This document shows, piece after piece, positions 1 through 8,286 of a stretch of DNA of 9,407 nt. The translations under genes and the position numbers were made by a program. Below the pieces are notes generated by a model. It saw only the letters and a program-made list of their open reading frames with translations, was not told the DNA's origin and searched no databases. Origin of the DNA: Rhodothermales bacterium (lineage in GTDB: Bacteria; Bacteroidota; Rhodothermia; Rhodothermales; UBA10348); the NCBI GenBank assembly GCA_013003255.1, contig JABDJZ010000375.1, positions 1 through 9,407 on the forward strand, written 5' to 3'. Positions within the stretch are counted from its first letter, which is position 1. The number at the start of each line of letters is the position of its first letter.

Positions 1-1
1 A

Positions 2-172
2 CTGCGTGCCGATGACGCGACCATGACCGTCAGCTGGGTGTCCGATGACTTTTACGACTCGGTGAAGGATGCGGAGACCTCCGAAGAGGTTGTCGAAGCT
101 CTCCTGGCGGCAGCTGAAGCAGGCGAACTCATGGTTGGTGAACAATGGGTTTGGGATCGTGTCGATGACTAA
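2..172 (+). CDS. C-terminal 56 residues of an unrecognised acidic protein (5' end outside window)
   Basis: An open frame runs in from the left edge and ends at TAA 170-172, giving 56 residues with no start codon that must lie inside the window. The visible part is rich in Asp and Glu. It contains a probable amphipathic helix (SEEVVEALLAAAEAGEL) and ends in the aromatic/acidic tail WVWDRVDD. I do not recognise the family. The stop codon abuts the first operator-like palindrome at 173, so this gene ends where the control region of the next gene begins. It could be a small cytoplasmic protein or the tail of a larger one. The composition looks coding, and the other two forward frames carry early stops, but there is no homology argument, so only moderate confidence is warranted. 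Confidence 0.6.
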   Translation: MRADDATMTVSWVSDDFYDSVKDAETSEEVVEALLAAAEAGELMVGEQWVWDRVDD

Positions 173-190
173 TGTGACCAAAAAGTCACC
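173..190. promoter_or_regulatory. Operator-like palindrome 1 (upstream copy)
   Basis: The sequence TGTGACCAAAAAGTCACC contains the inverted repeat GTGAC-N6-GTCAC (a GGTGAC/GTCACC reading has one mismatch). It begins on the base after the upstream stop codon. It matches the copy at 232-249 in 16 of 18 positions, including the A-rich centre. Winged-helix dimers of the ArsR class bind dyads of this size, and the gene just downstream encodes one, so autoregulation is the simplest inference. Confidence 0.7.
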
Positions 191-197
191 TTGCGTC

Positions 198-229
198 TTG
201 ACCCTGCTCGTGGCGATGGCTATTGTTTG
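198..229 (+). promoter_or_regulatory. Candidate Bacteroidetes-type promoter for the ArsR-SRPBCC gene
   Basis: TTG at 198-200 and TATTGTTTG at 221-229 are separated by 20 bases. This resembles the Bacteroidetes pattern TTTG - about 20 bases - TAnnTTTG, with one extra base inside the -7 element. It lies between the two palindromes, so a protein bound at the second one would cover the expected transcription start near 235. This is a pattern match only; an alternative sigma-70 reading is not excluded. Confidence 0.35.
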
Positions 230-231
230 TT

Positions 232-249
232 TGTGACCAAAACGTCACA
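232..249. promoter_or_regulatory. Operator-like palindrome 2 (perfect dyad, next to the start codon)
   Basis: The sequence TGTGACCAAAACGTCACA is a perfect 6-6-6 inverted repeat, TGTGAC-CAAAAC-GTCACA. It ends 7 bases before the ATG at 257. Its centre lies 59 bases from the centre of the first copy. Its position over the expected transcription start suggests repression by the encoded ArsR-type regulator. Confidence 0.72.
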
Positions 250-256
250 TATCGAC

Positions 257-1027
257 ATGGAGCCGGATGAGGACCTGATTTACCGGGCGCTGGCGTCCGC
301 TACCAGGCGGCGCATCCTGGACGTAGTCCGGGAGAGCGACGGCATCACGCTGGGAGAGATCGCAGAGCGCTTCGACATCTCACGATTCGCCGTGCGAAAG
401 CACATCAAGATCTTGATGGATGCGCATCTCCTGACCGTGACTGCCGACGGTACCGCCAAGCGGCACTTCCTCAACCCGGTTCCCATCCAGTCCATCCAGG
501 ACCGTTGGTTGTCGCAATACAGTCGCCGATGGGCAGCAGCGCTTAACGGTCTCAAGTACACTTTGGAGGGTACCCCCATGAATCAGCTTCAGCATCGTTA
601 CGAGGTCTTTATCCGCGCATCGGCAGAGGCCGTTTGGCAGGCCATCACGGATCCGGATTTCACCCAGCAGTTCTACTACGGAACACGCGTGGAGAGTGAC
701 TTCCAGGCGGGATCGGACATCGTCTACCGCTACGCAGATGGGACGGAGCGTACGGCCATCACCGGAGAGATCCTGGAGATCGAGGCACCGCACCGACTCG
801 TCCATTCCTTCGATTTCGGCAACGGCGACGCCGCGTCCCGCGTGGTGTACGAACTGCAGGACCTGGGCGGCGTCTGCAAGCTGACACTGACGCACGATGG
901 GTTCGAGTCCGAAACCAAGACCTTCCAGAGTGTGCAGTCCGGCTGGAACCCGATTCTGAGCGGGCTGAAGACGCTGTTGGAGACCGGCAATGCGCTGAAG
1001 ATTCCGAGTCCGGCCGAGGCCCACTGA
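257..1027 (+). CDS. ArsR-type winged-helix regulator fused to an SRPBCC/AHSA1 domain
   Basis: This 256-residue protein has two domains. Residues about 5-72 form an ArsR-family winged helix-turn-helix, with recognition-helix region ISRFAVRKHIKIL (41-53) and wing residues through KRHFLNP. Residues 82-104 (DRWLSQYSRRW..) form the C-terminal helix typical of stand-alone ArsR proteins. Residues about 112-243 form an SRPBCC/AHSA1 domain (YEVFIRASAEAVWQAITDP, then a closing helix SGWNPILSGLKTLLE). The protein has one cysteine (C207) and none in the DNA-binding half, so the classical metal-sensing site is absent; a small-molecule ligand in the SRPBCC pocket is a reasonable inference. ATG 257 is preferred over TTG 191 because the TTG lies between the operators and would add 22 residues with no family counterpart. 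ATG 257 has no clear Shine-Dalgarno site. The gene is probably autoregulated through the flanking palindromes. Confidence 0.92.
   Translation: MEPDEDLIYRALASATRRRILDVVRESDGITLGEIAERFDISRFAVRKHIKILMDAHLLTVTADGTAKRHFLNPVPIQSIQDRWLSQYSRRWAAALNGLKYTLEGTPMNQLQHRYEVFIRASAEAVWQAITDPDFTQQFYYGTRVESDFQAGSDIVYRYADGTERTAITGEILEIEAPHRLVHSFDFGNGDAASRVVYELQDLGGVCKLTLTHDGFESETKTFQSVQSGWNPILSGLKTLLETGNALKIPSPAEAH
565..580 (+). promoter_or_regulatory. Internal ribosome-binding site and start codon at the domain junction
   Basis: GGAGGG at 565-570 stands 7 bases before an in-frame ATG at 578-580 (Met108 of the fusion). Translation from here would give a 149-residue protein that is exactly a complete SRPBCC/AHSA1 domain. 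This is the strongest Shine-Dalgarno match I noticed at any start in the window, and the full-length start lacks one. It may be a working second start or a relic of two formerly separate genes. Confidence 0.5.
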
Positions 1028-1068
1028 GGTTTTCGCCGCAGGCCGTATTCTTGAGGCTCGCCAGAATT

Positions 1069-1074
1069 GAGGAG
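1069..1074 (+). promoter_or_regulatory. Ribosome-binding site that sets the metallopeptidase start
   Basis: GAGGAG lies 3 bases before ATG 1078. It supports that ATG over the in-frame TTG at 1051. The spacing is short. The site overlaps the right arm (1072-1076) of a weak 5-bp inverted repeat GGCTC/GAGCC whose left arm is 1055-1059. Confidence 0.55.
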
Positions 1075-1077
1075 CCG

Positions 1078-1950
1078 ATGCGCTGGAAGGGTCGCCGCAA
1101 GAGTACGAATGTTCAGGACCGACGGGGCCAATCCGGCCGGCGGGGTCCCGTCCGCATGCCCGGCGGCGGACGCGGGGGAAAGGTGGGCGGAGGATTCGCC
1201 ATCATCGCGATCATCGTGGCGCTTCTGCTCGGTGTCGACCCAACCCAGCTCCTGAATCTGGTGGGTGAACCCGGTGCCGTAATGCCCCAGGCACCCACCG
1301 AGCGGTCTGCGCCGGTGGCCGGCGATGAGGAAGCCGAACGCGCATCCGTGGTCCTGGCCAGCACGGAGGACGCCTGGGGTCGCATTTTTCAGGAGGCCGG
1401 AGGCCGGTATCGCGCACCCGACATGGTGCTCTTTACGGATGGGGTCGAATCCGCCTGTGGGTACACCTCATCCGCGACCGGCCCGTTCTACTGCCCCGGA
1501 GACAGCCAGGTCTATCTGGATCTGGGATTCTTTCGCGAACTGGCCCGCATGGGCGGCTCCGGCGACTTTGCCACCGCTTACGTGATTGCCCACGAGGTGG
1601 GACACCACATCCAGAACCTGACCGGCGTTCACGATCAGGTCCGGCAAATGCGGGGCCGGATGAGTCAGACACAGTCAAATGCGCTCTCCGTGCGCGTCGA
1701 ACTGCAGGCGGATTGCTACGCCGGAGTCTGGGCGCACTACGCCGCCCGTGACGGTGATTTCCTGGAGCAGGGAGACCTTGAGGAAGGTCTGCGTGCTGCG
1801 GCCGCCATCGGAGATGACCGCCTCCAGCGCATGGCCGGCCGACGGGTTCAACCCGAGAGTTTCACGCACGGCTCCTCCGAGCAGCGCCAGGAGTGGTTCA
1901 CCCGCGGCCTGCGCTCCGGCGACTATCAGACCTGCGACACCTTCAACTAA
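1078..1950 (+). CDS. ypfJ: Membrane-anchored neutral zinc metallopeptidase (YpfJ/KPN_02809 family, COG2321)
   Basis: This 290-residue protein matches the YpfJ-type family in length and layout. The N-terminus MRWKGRRKS..DRRG is the family opening. It is followed by a Gly/Arg-rich basic stretch to residue 37, one membrane helix at about 40-53 (FAIIAIIVALLLGV), and an outward-facing peptidase domain. The zinc site HEVGH is at 172-176 within VIAHEVGHHIQNLTG; H172 and H176 are ligands, E173 is the base, and E208 in ELQADCYAG is the likely third ligand. Cysteines C127, C139, C213 and C286 fit the disulfide-type pattern of the family, and the C-terminus FTHGSSEQR..WF.RG is also characteristic. The natural substrate of the family is not established. 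ATG 1078 is chosen from the GAGGAG site and the family N-terminus. It follows the regulator by 50 bases and leads a co-directional run of four genes. Confidence 0.95.
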   Translation: MRWKGRRKSTNVQDRRGQSGRRGPVRMPGGGRGGKVGGGFAIIAIIVALLLGVDPTQLLNLVGEPGAVMPQAPTERSAPVAGDEEAERASVVLASTEDAWGRIFQEAGGRYRAPDMVLFTDGVESACGYTSSATGPFYCPGDSQVYLDLGFFRELARMGGSGDFATAYVIAHEVGHHIQNLTGVHDQVRQMRGRMSQTQSNALSVRVELQADCYAGVWAHYAARDGDFLEQGDLEEGLRAAAAIGDDRLQRMAGRRVQPESFTHGSSEQRQEWFTRGLRSGDYQTCDTFN

Positions 1951-1978
1951 TCCCCGGGCACAGCCCGACACCAGCACC

Positions 1979-2407
1979 ATGATTCTGGAGCGACTGCAGA
2001 AGTATCAAGACGAAGGCCTGCTCATTCTCCGACTCGGTTTCGGATTTGGATTCATCTACTACCATGGATGGGGAAAGCTGACCGGCGGCCCCGAGCGCTG
2101 GGAAGGACTGGGCGGATCAATGGCGCAGTTCGGCATTGACTTCGCACCCCAGTTCTGGGGCTTCATGGCGATGCTTTCGGAGACGCTGTTCGCGCTCTTC
2201 ATTGCCGTCGGGTTCCTCTTCAGGCCCGCGGCCATGCTGCTTGGATTCACCATGCTGGTTGCCTGGTTGGGTCACCACCTGTCCGGCAACGGCAATCCCG
2301 GACATTCCTTCAAGAACCTTGTTGTAGCGATGGGACTGGTCTTCATCGGACCCGGCAAGTACTCCGTCGACGCCTGGCTGGCCTCCCGGAAATCCAACAA
2401 AGGCTGA
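1979..2407 (+). CDS. DoxX-family small membrane protein
   Basis: This 142-residue protein has four predicted membrane helices at about 12-30, 57-80, 82-100 and 110-124. The opening LLILRLGFGFGFIYYHGWGK and the later GHHLSGN..PGHSFKNL segment are typical of DoxX/DoxD-like proteins. Family members are linked to redox chemistry: DoxD is a subunit of thiosulfate:quinone oxidoreductase, and mycobacterial DoxX associates with superoxide dismutase and a thiol oxidoreductase. Most stand-alone members, like this one, have no proven activity. The open frame extends 100 codons further upstream inside the metallopeptidase gene. ATG 1979 is chosen because it gives the family's normal N-terminus just before helix 1. 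There is no clear ribosome-binding site, and the 28-base gap to the previous gene suggests co-transcription. Confidence 0.9.
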   Translation: MILERLQKYQDEGLLILRLGFGFGFIYYHGWGKLTGGPERWEGLGGSMAQFGIDFAPQFWGFMAMLSETLFALFIAVGFLFRPAAMLLGFTMLVAWLGHHLSGNGNPGHSFKNLVVAMGLVFIGPGKYSVDAWLASRKSNKG

Positions 2408-2431
2408 GTCCACCAAACCATCGCTCCCCAG

Positions 2432-3742
2432 ATGAACCGTTCCTGCACCGTGCGCGCCCTGCTCTTCACTTTCCTCCTCCCCGTGGGCCTCGCGACGGCC
2501 CAGGATCTGGATGTCCAGGCCGCGGCGGATGCCATTGAGCCCAAGGTCATCGAATGGCGGCGGGACTTTCACGAGAACCCGGAGCTGTCAAACCGGGAGT
2601 TTCGAACGGCTGGCGTCATTGCCGCACATCTGGAATCCCTGGGCATCGAGGTGCAAACCGGCGTGGCCCACACCGGAGTTGTCGGCATCCTCCGCGGCGC
2701 CTCGGATGGCCCTGTCGTGGGACTGAGGGCCGACATGGATGGACTACCCGTGGTGGAGCGGGGCGACCTACCGTTCAAGTCTGAGATCACCACCACATAT
2801 CGCGGACAGGAAGTCGGCGTGATGCACGCTTGCGGGCACGACACGCACATGGCCATCCTGATGGGTGTCGCGGAAATCCTGGCCGCCGACCGGGACCAGT
2901 TTCGGGGCACCGTCAAGTTCCTGTTCCAGCCGGCCGAGGAAGGCCCGCCGGAAGGTGAGGAAGGCGGGGCAGAACTCATGGTCAAGGAAGGCGCGCTGAA
3001 GAACCCGGATGTGGATGCCATCTTCGGGCTGCACATCTGGGCGGAGAATGACATCGGTACCATCGGCTACCGGCCCCGTGGCCTGATGGCCGGTGTACAG
3101 GACTTCCAAATCAAGGTGCATGGCGTGCAGGCCCACGGATCTGCGCCGTGGATGGGCATTGACCCCGTGGTCACGGCAGCACAGATCATCAACGGACTGC
3201 AGACCATCGTCTCCCGCACGGTACAACTGACGCGGGATCCCGCTGTGGTCACGGTGGGCAGCATCCACGGCGGCGTTCGATCCAACATTATTCCGGAGGA
3301 GCTTGAGATGGTGGGCACCATCCGGACCTTCAGCGACTCCGACAAGGAGCTGGTTCACCAGCGCATCCGGGACGTGGCCCACGGCGTTGCCGATGCGATG
3401 GGGGCTCGGGTGGAGGTAACCATTCCGCTTTCCACCTCGTACCCCGTGACCTTCAATGACCCCGAACTGACGGCACGCATGGTCCCTTCCCTGGAGCGAG
3501 CGGCGGGGGCGGAAAACGTACAGCTCATTGACGCGGTAACCGGAGCGGAGGACTTCAGCTTCTTTGCCAACGAGGTCCCGGGACTGTACTTCTTCCTCGG
3601 AGGGAAGCCGCTCGGCCAGGCCAAGGAAGACACGCCCTCGCACCACACGCCTGACTTCCACATTGACGAGGCCGGGATGAAACTGGGCGTGAAGGCCATG
3701 CTGAATCTCACGCTGGATTATCTCAACGGCGCGGACAACTAG
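2432..3742 (+). CDS. Exported M20D-family amidohydrolase (HipO/AbgB/IAA-amino-acid hydrolase type)
   Basis: This 436-residue zinc hydrolase cleaves N-acyl amino acids, amino-acid conjugates or similar amides. A Sec signal peptide covers residues 1-23 (hydrophobic core ALLFTFLLPVGLA, probable cleavage after ATA). The M20D metal site is complete: C134 and H136 in MHACGHDTH, E170 in QPAEEG with E169 as catalytic base, H201 in FGLHIW, and H405 in HHTPDFHIDE. The dimerisation (lid) domain spans about 222-320 and includes VHGVQAHGSAPW. D101 in LRADMDGLP is the conserved early motif. Mature length is normal for the family, but most characterised members are cytoplasmic, so secretion points to a periplasmic or extracellular substrate. 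It follows doxX by 24 bases and precedes the beta-barrel gene by 12, so the two envelope proteins are likely co-expressed. The exact substrate cannot be read from sequence. Confidence 0.95.
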   Translation: MNRSCTVRALLFTFLLPVGLATAQDLDVQAAADAIEPKVIEWRRDFHENPELSNREFRTAGVIAAHLESLGIEVQTGVAHTGVVGILRGASDGPVVGLRADMDGLPVVERGDLPFKSEITTTYRGQEVGVMHACGHDTHMAILMGVAEILAADRDQFRGTVKFLFQPAEEGPPEGEEGGAELMVKEGALKNPDVDAIFGLHIWAENDIGTIGYRPRGLMAGVQDFQIKVHGVQAHGSAPWMGIDPVVTAAQIINGLQTIVSRTVQLTRDPAVVTVGSIHGGVRSNIIPEELEMVGTIRTFSDSDKELVHQRIRDVAHGVADAMGARVEVTIPLSTSYPVTFNDPELTARMVPSLERAAGAENVQLIDAVTGAEDFSFFANEVPGLYFFLGGKPLGQAKEDTPSHHTPDFHIDEAGMKLGVKAMLNLTLDYLNGADN

Positions 3743-3754
3743 CGGACATAGGTC

Positions 3755-5965
3755 ATGAAGGGATCAGGATTCACCGTTGCGCTGCTTGCTGTCCTGACCC
3801 TGGCGACACCCGCCCTGGCGCAGTCCCCGGTCCCAGTGCCTCGACTGCCAGCTGCCATCACCTTTGACGGCGTGGTCGCGGGCGATCCGGGCTGGGATGG
3901 CATCCCAACCCTCCCGCTGATTCAATTTCAGCCCACGTGGGGTGGTCCGGTTGAGTACCACACCGAGCTTCGGGTGGCCTACGACGACGCCTATCTGTAT
4001 TTCTCCGCGGTGAATGCGGACACCCAACCCGCAACGGCAACCACCTACCGGCGGGATGACTGGGGCGATCGCGACGATCAGATTGCGATCGGCATTGATT
4101 CGTTCAACGATTTCGAGACGCAATCGGCGTTCGTTCTCTACCCCACCGGTGCCCGAATCGATGCCCAGTTCACCGATGACGCGCGTGACGAGGGCTCGGT
4201 AAACACGGATTGGAATACGTTCTGGGACGGACTGGTCTCACGGTCCGACACCGGATGGCAGGCCGAGGTCCGCATTCCCTGGTCATCGCTGCGGTTCGAG
4301 ACCCCCGATGACGACGCGCCCGTGGTCATGGGTATCAGCGCATACCGGTACCGGGCCGATGGTGGACATATGTATCACTACCCGGGGAACCGGAATGACT
4401 GGGGTTTCTGGAGCTTCCTGAAACCGTCCAGGGGAGAGCGAAGGACGCTTGAGGGCATCACATCCTCCCAGCCGCTGTACATCACGCCATTCGTGACGGC
4501 AGGTCTCGGGCAGGCCTATCTGTTGAATGATGCCGAGACGGCCTACGAACGGGACGACACCCCTACCATTGACGCCGGCCTGGATCTCAAGTACTCGCTG
4601 ACCTCCAACCTTACGCTGGACGCAACGGTCAACACCGACTTCGCCCAGGTAGAGGCGGACAACCAGCAGGTCAATCTGACGCGGTTCTCACTCTTCTTCC
4701 CGGAGAAGCGGCAGTTCTTCCTGGAGCGAACCAGCAACTTCGATTTCTCCTTTGGCGGTTTCGATCGCGTCTTCTACAGCCGCCGCATCGGCATTGCAGG
4801 TGGCGAACAGGTCCGGCTGCTTGGTGGCGGGCGCGTGGTAGGCCGTGTGGGCGAATGGGACCTGGGGCTTCTGAGCCTGCAGACCGGGCGCGATGCGGGC
4901 CTGCCGTCCGAGAACTTCGGGGTCCTTCGGCTCAAGCGAAGCGTGATCAACAACAACTCGTACCTCGGGGGAATAGGTACCTCCCGCATTGATGAGGACG
5001 GGGACTACAACGTATCGCTGGGGGTGGACGGAGTGCTGAACATCGTGGGCGATGACCTGCTTCGCTTTGGCTGGGCCCAGACGTTTGAGACGGGTGCGGA
5101 GAACACGCTCGCCGACGCTGCCAACGCCCGCTACCGGATATTGCTGGAACGCGCCCGGTCCACGGGCTTCCTGTATTCGGCCGGAGTCGGTGGCGCCGGA
5201 GCGGACTACAATCCGGCCGTCGGATTTCAGCTGCGCGAGAACTACATCCAGGTGAACGGCGGTCTGGGGTACGGCTGGCAATCCGAGGCGGACACACAAT
5301 TGCAGAGTTGGCAGATTGGGGGTCGGGTCGACGGATGGTTTGAACGCGAGCAGGATCGGTTCGGAACCGTCCAGGCCGCCCTCGAGGGCGGCGTGGGCTT
5401 TCAGTCACAGTATGCCATGAGCGGCGCCATCCAGATCGACCACGAAAACCTCCTCGAGGGCTTTTCGCTGTCCGATGACGCCGAGATCCTCCCGGGCGAG
5501 TACACCTTTGCGTCCGCAGAAGCGGGGATTGAGACGCCCGGTGGGAAGGCGTTAAAGCTCAGTTCGAGCCTTGAAGGGGGTCGGTTCTACGACGGGAATC
5601 TGTTCGGCATCGAGATCTCGCCGGTCTGGAGCATTTCGGAGCGGGTGGCCGTCAATGGGACGTATCAGTTCAACCGCATCCGCTTTGGCGAGCGGGACCA
5701 GTCCTTCGACTCCCACCTGGTGCAGGGACGTGCGGACCTCATGCTCAATACCAAGGTGACGTTCTCCGCCTTTGTTCAGTACAACTCCGCCGGCAATGCC
5801 GTGCTCGCAAACGCCCGATTCCGCTTCAACCCGCGCGAGGGCAACGACTTCTACCTGGTGTACAACGAGGGGTACAATACCATGCGTGACCTGGACCGTC
5901 CCCGCCTCCCATTCTCGCAGGGCCGTACGTTGCTGGCCAAGTACACCTACACGTTCCTGCGCTGA
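3755..5965 (+). CDS. Outer-membrane beta-barrel with CBM9-like N-terminal domain (DUF5916 family)
   Basis: This 736-residue protein has three parts. A Sec signal peptide ends near residue 22 (TPALA-Q). A CBM9-like beta-sandwich spans about 32-225, with features such as ELRVAYDDAYLYFSAV and GWQAEVRIPWSSLRF. The DUF5916 domain runs from about 235 to the end, with the signature QVNLTRFSLFFPEKRQFFLE at 305-324. The C-terminal half alternates aromatic and polar residues as transmembrane beta strands do, and the protein ends YTYTFLR, a plausible last barrel strand for the Bam machinery. Family function is unproven; a carbohydrate- or ligand-binding outer-membrane protein is inferred from the fold. 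No SusC-type plug or TonB box was seen. Its start lies 12 bases after the amidohydrolase stop, with only a weak AGG upstream, so it is probably the last gene of the 1078-5965 unit. Confidence 0.93.
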   Translation: MKGSGFTVALLAVLTLATPALAQSPVPVPRLPAAITFDGVVAGDPGWDGIPTLPLIQFQPTWGGPVEYHTELRVAYDDAYLYFSAVNADTQPATATTYRRDDWGDRDDQIAIGIDSFNDFETQSAFVLYPTGARIDAQFTDDARDEGSVNTDWNTFWDGLVSRSDTGWQAEVRIPWSSLRFETPDDDAPVVMGISAYRYRADGGHMYHYPGNRNDWGFWSFLKPSRGERRTLEGITSSQPLYITPFVTAGLGQAYLLNDAETAYERDDTPTIDAGLDLKYSLTSNLTLDATVNTDFAQVEADNQQVNLTRFSLFFPEKRQFFLERTSNFDFSFGGFDRVFYSRRIGIAGGEQVRLLGGGRVVGRVGEWDLGLLSLQTGRDAGLPSENFGVLRLKRSVINNNSYLGGIGTSRIDEDGDYNVSLGVDGVLNIVGDDLLRFGWAQTFETGAENTLADAANARYRILLERARSTGFLYSAGVGGAGADYNPAVGFQLRENYIQVNGGLGYGWQSEADTQLQSWQIGGRVDGWFEREQDRFGTVQAALEGGVGFQSQYAMSGAIQIDHENLLEGFSLSDDAEILPGEYTFASAEAGIETPGGKALKLSSSLEGGRFYDGNLFGIEISPVWSISERVAVNGTYQFNRIRFGERDQSFDSHLVQGRADLMLNTKVTFSAFVQYNSAGNAVLANARFRFNPREGNDFYLVYNEGYNTMRDLDRPRLPFSQGRTLLAKYTYTFLR

Positions 5966-5978
5966 GCGCATGGAACAC

Positions 5979-6006
5979 TTGGCATTCGGGCTCCCCCGTC
6001 CATAAA
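5979..6006 (+). promoter_or_regulatory. Candidate sigma-70-like promoter for the transporter operon
   Basis: TTGGCA at 5979-5984 (5 of 6 to TTGACA) and CATAAA at 6001-6006 (4 of 6 to TATAAT) are spaced 16 bases apart. They lie in the only gap longer than 60 bases between regions 2 and 3. A start near 6013 would give a leader of about 22 bases. A CCCCC (5993-5997)/GGGGG (6009-6013) inverted repeat with an 11-base loop overlaps the -10 region. It has no T-run and is not a convincing terminator. Confidence 0.35.
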
Positions 6007-6034
6007 TAGGGGGCCGTCCACCTCCATTCAGGCG

Positions 6035-7263
<1,229 letters not shown>

Positions 7264-7267
<4 letters not shown>

Positions 7268-8286
7268 GACGACGGGATTTTCTGAAACAGTCCGTGGTGG
7301 CCACCGGCGCCGGCGTTCTTGTAGCGGCCTGCGGTGACGCCGCCAAGGATCTGAAGGAGGGCTATGCCGATGCCCGCTCCGGCGGTGCCGCCGATCCTGC
7401 GGGTTCTGCCGCTGCCATGACCGGCAACGGTCTCTACGCCATCTCGCTGGCCCAGTGGTCCCTGCACCGGGCCATTCGATCGGGTGAGCTGGATCCCCTG
7501 GATTTCGCGGTAGCGGCTCGCCAGGAGTTTGACATCGGCGGCATCGAGTACGTCAACGGGCTGTTCACCGACCGGCGGACAGACGAGGAGTATCTGCGCG
7601 AACTCGCCAAGCGGGCCACGGACAATGATGTCACGAGTGTGCTCATCATGTGCGATGGCGAGGGCCGGATCGGCGATCCCGACGATGCCGCCAGAACGCA
7701 GACCATCGACAACCACCGGCGGTGGATCGACGCCGCTTCATTCCTGGGTTGCCATTCCATTCGCGTGAACGCGCAGAGCGAAGGTGACTGGGATACGCAG
7801 AAAGCGCTGGCGGCTGACGGGCTTCGCCGCCTCACCGAGGTGGCCGCCGAGCAGGACATCAACGTGATCGTTGAGAACCACGGCGGCATTTCGTCCAACG
7901 GCGCCTGGCTGGCCGAGGTGATGGAGACCGTGGATCACCCGCGATGCGGGACCCTGCCGGACTTCGGCAACTGGGACATCGGCGACGGCGAACAGTACGA
8001 CTTCTACCAGGGCACCGAGGAGCTGATGCCTTTCGCCAAGGCCGTCAGCTTCAAGACCCACATCCTCTCCGCTGATCCGGAGGGGCCCCACTTCCGGACG
8101 GACTGGGCCGGCACGCGCTACCCGATTGACTTCGAGCGGTTGATGCGCATCACCCTGGACGCCGGCTACCGGGGATGGGTGGGGATAGAGTTCGAAGGCT
8201 CCGAAGTCGACGAATACGAAGGCATTCGGCAGTCCCGGGCGGTTCTGGAACACCTCCACGAGAAACTGAAAGCAGACTACGCATGA
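7264..8286 (+). CDS. Tat-exported TIM-barrel sugar isomerase/epimerase-like lipoprotein
   Basis: This 340-residue protein starts with a twin-arginine motif (RRRDFLK, residues 2-8) and a hydrophobic stretch ending in a lipobox VAAC with C23, so it looks like a Tat-exported lipoprotein. A flexible Ala/Gly-rich linker (about 36-55) leads into an AP_endonuc_2-type TIM barrel. A plausible divalent-metal site is made of E204 (VENHGG), D233 (LPDFGNW), H266 (SFKTHIL) and E309 (GIEFEG), in the order seen in ketose 3-epimerase and xylose-isomerase-like enzymes. The usual database label 'sugar phosphate isomerase/epimerase' is doubtful here, because the mature enzyme would sit in the envelope, where sugar phosphates are uncommon. 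A keto-sugar or 3-keto-glycoside derivative fits the neighbours better. GAGGA at 7256-7260 can serve as ribosome-binding site, and ATGA overlaps at both ends imply translational coupling. Confidence 0.9.

Noticed and set aside
191..256. TTG at 191 as the start of the ArsR-SRPBCC protein
   Set aside because: It lies between the two palindromes, would place a candidate promoter inside the coding region, has no ribosome-binding site, and adds residues not expected before the first helix of the family.
568..575. GGGTACCC palindrome over the internal ribosome-binding site
   Set aside because: As RNA it leaves no loop and cannot fold on itself; it is probably coincidental.
380..1024. 214-codon reverse-strand open frame opposite the ArsR-SRPBCC gene
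   Set aside because: The forward frame has two complete domains; the reverse product has none.
1055..1076. GGCTC/GAGCC hairpin that could mask the metallopeptidase ribosome-binding site
   Set aside because: It is only 5 base pairs with a 12-base loop; such repeats are common by chance in DNA this rich in G and C.
1679..1978. 100-codon upstream extension of the DoxX gene
   Set aside because: It overlaps the essential C-terminal part of the metallopeptidase gene in another frame and would put a charged non-family stretch before the first membrane helix.
2768..3661. 297-codon reverse-strand open frame opposite the amidohydrolase
   Set aside because: It is a shadow of the M20D gene, whose full metal site is intact. 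The antisense product shows no family features.
5993..6013. C5/G5 inverted repeat as an intrinsic terminator after the beta-barrel gene
   Set aside because: The stem is short and is followed by GCCGTCC, not a T-run. The loop also contains a better candidate for a -10 element.
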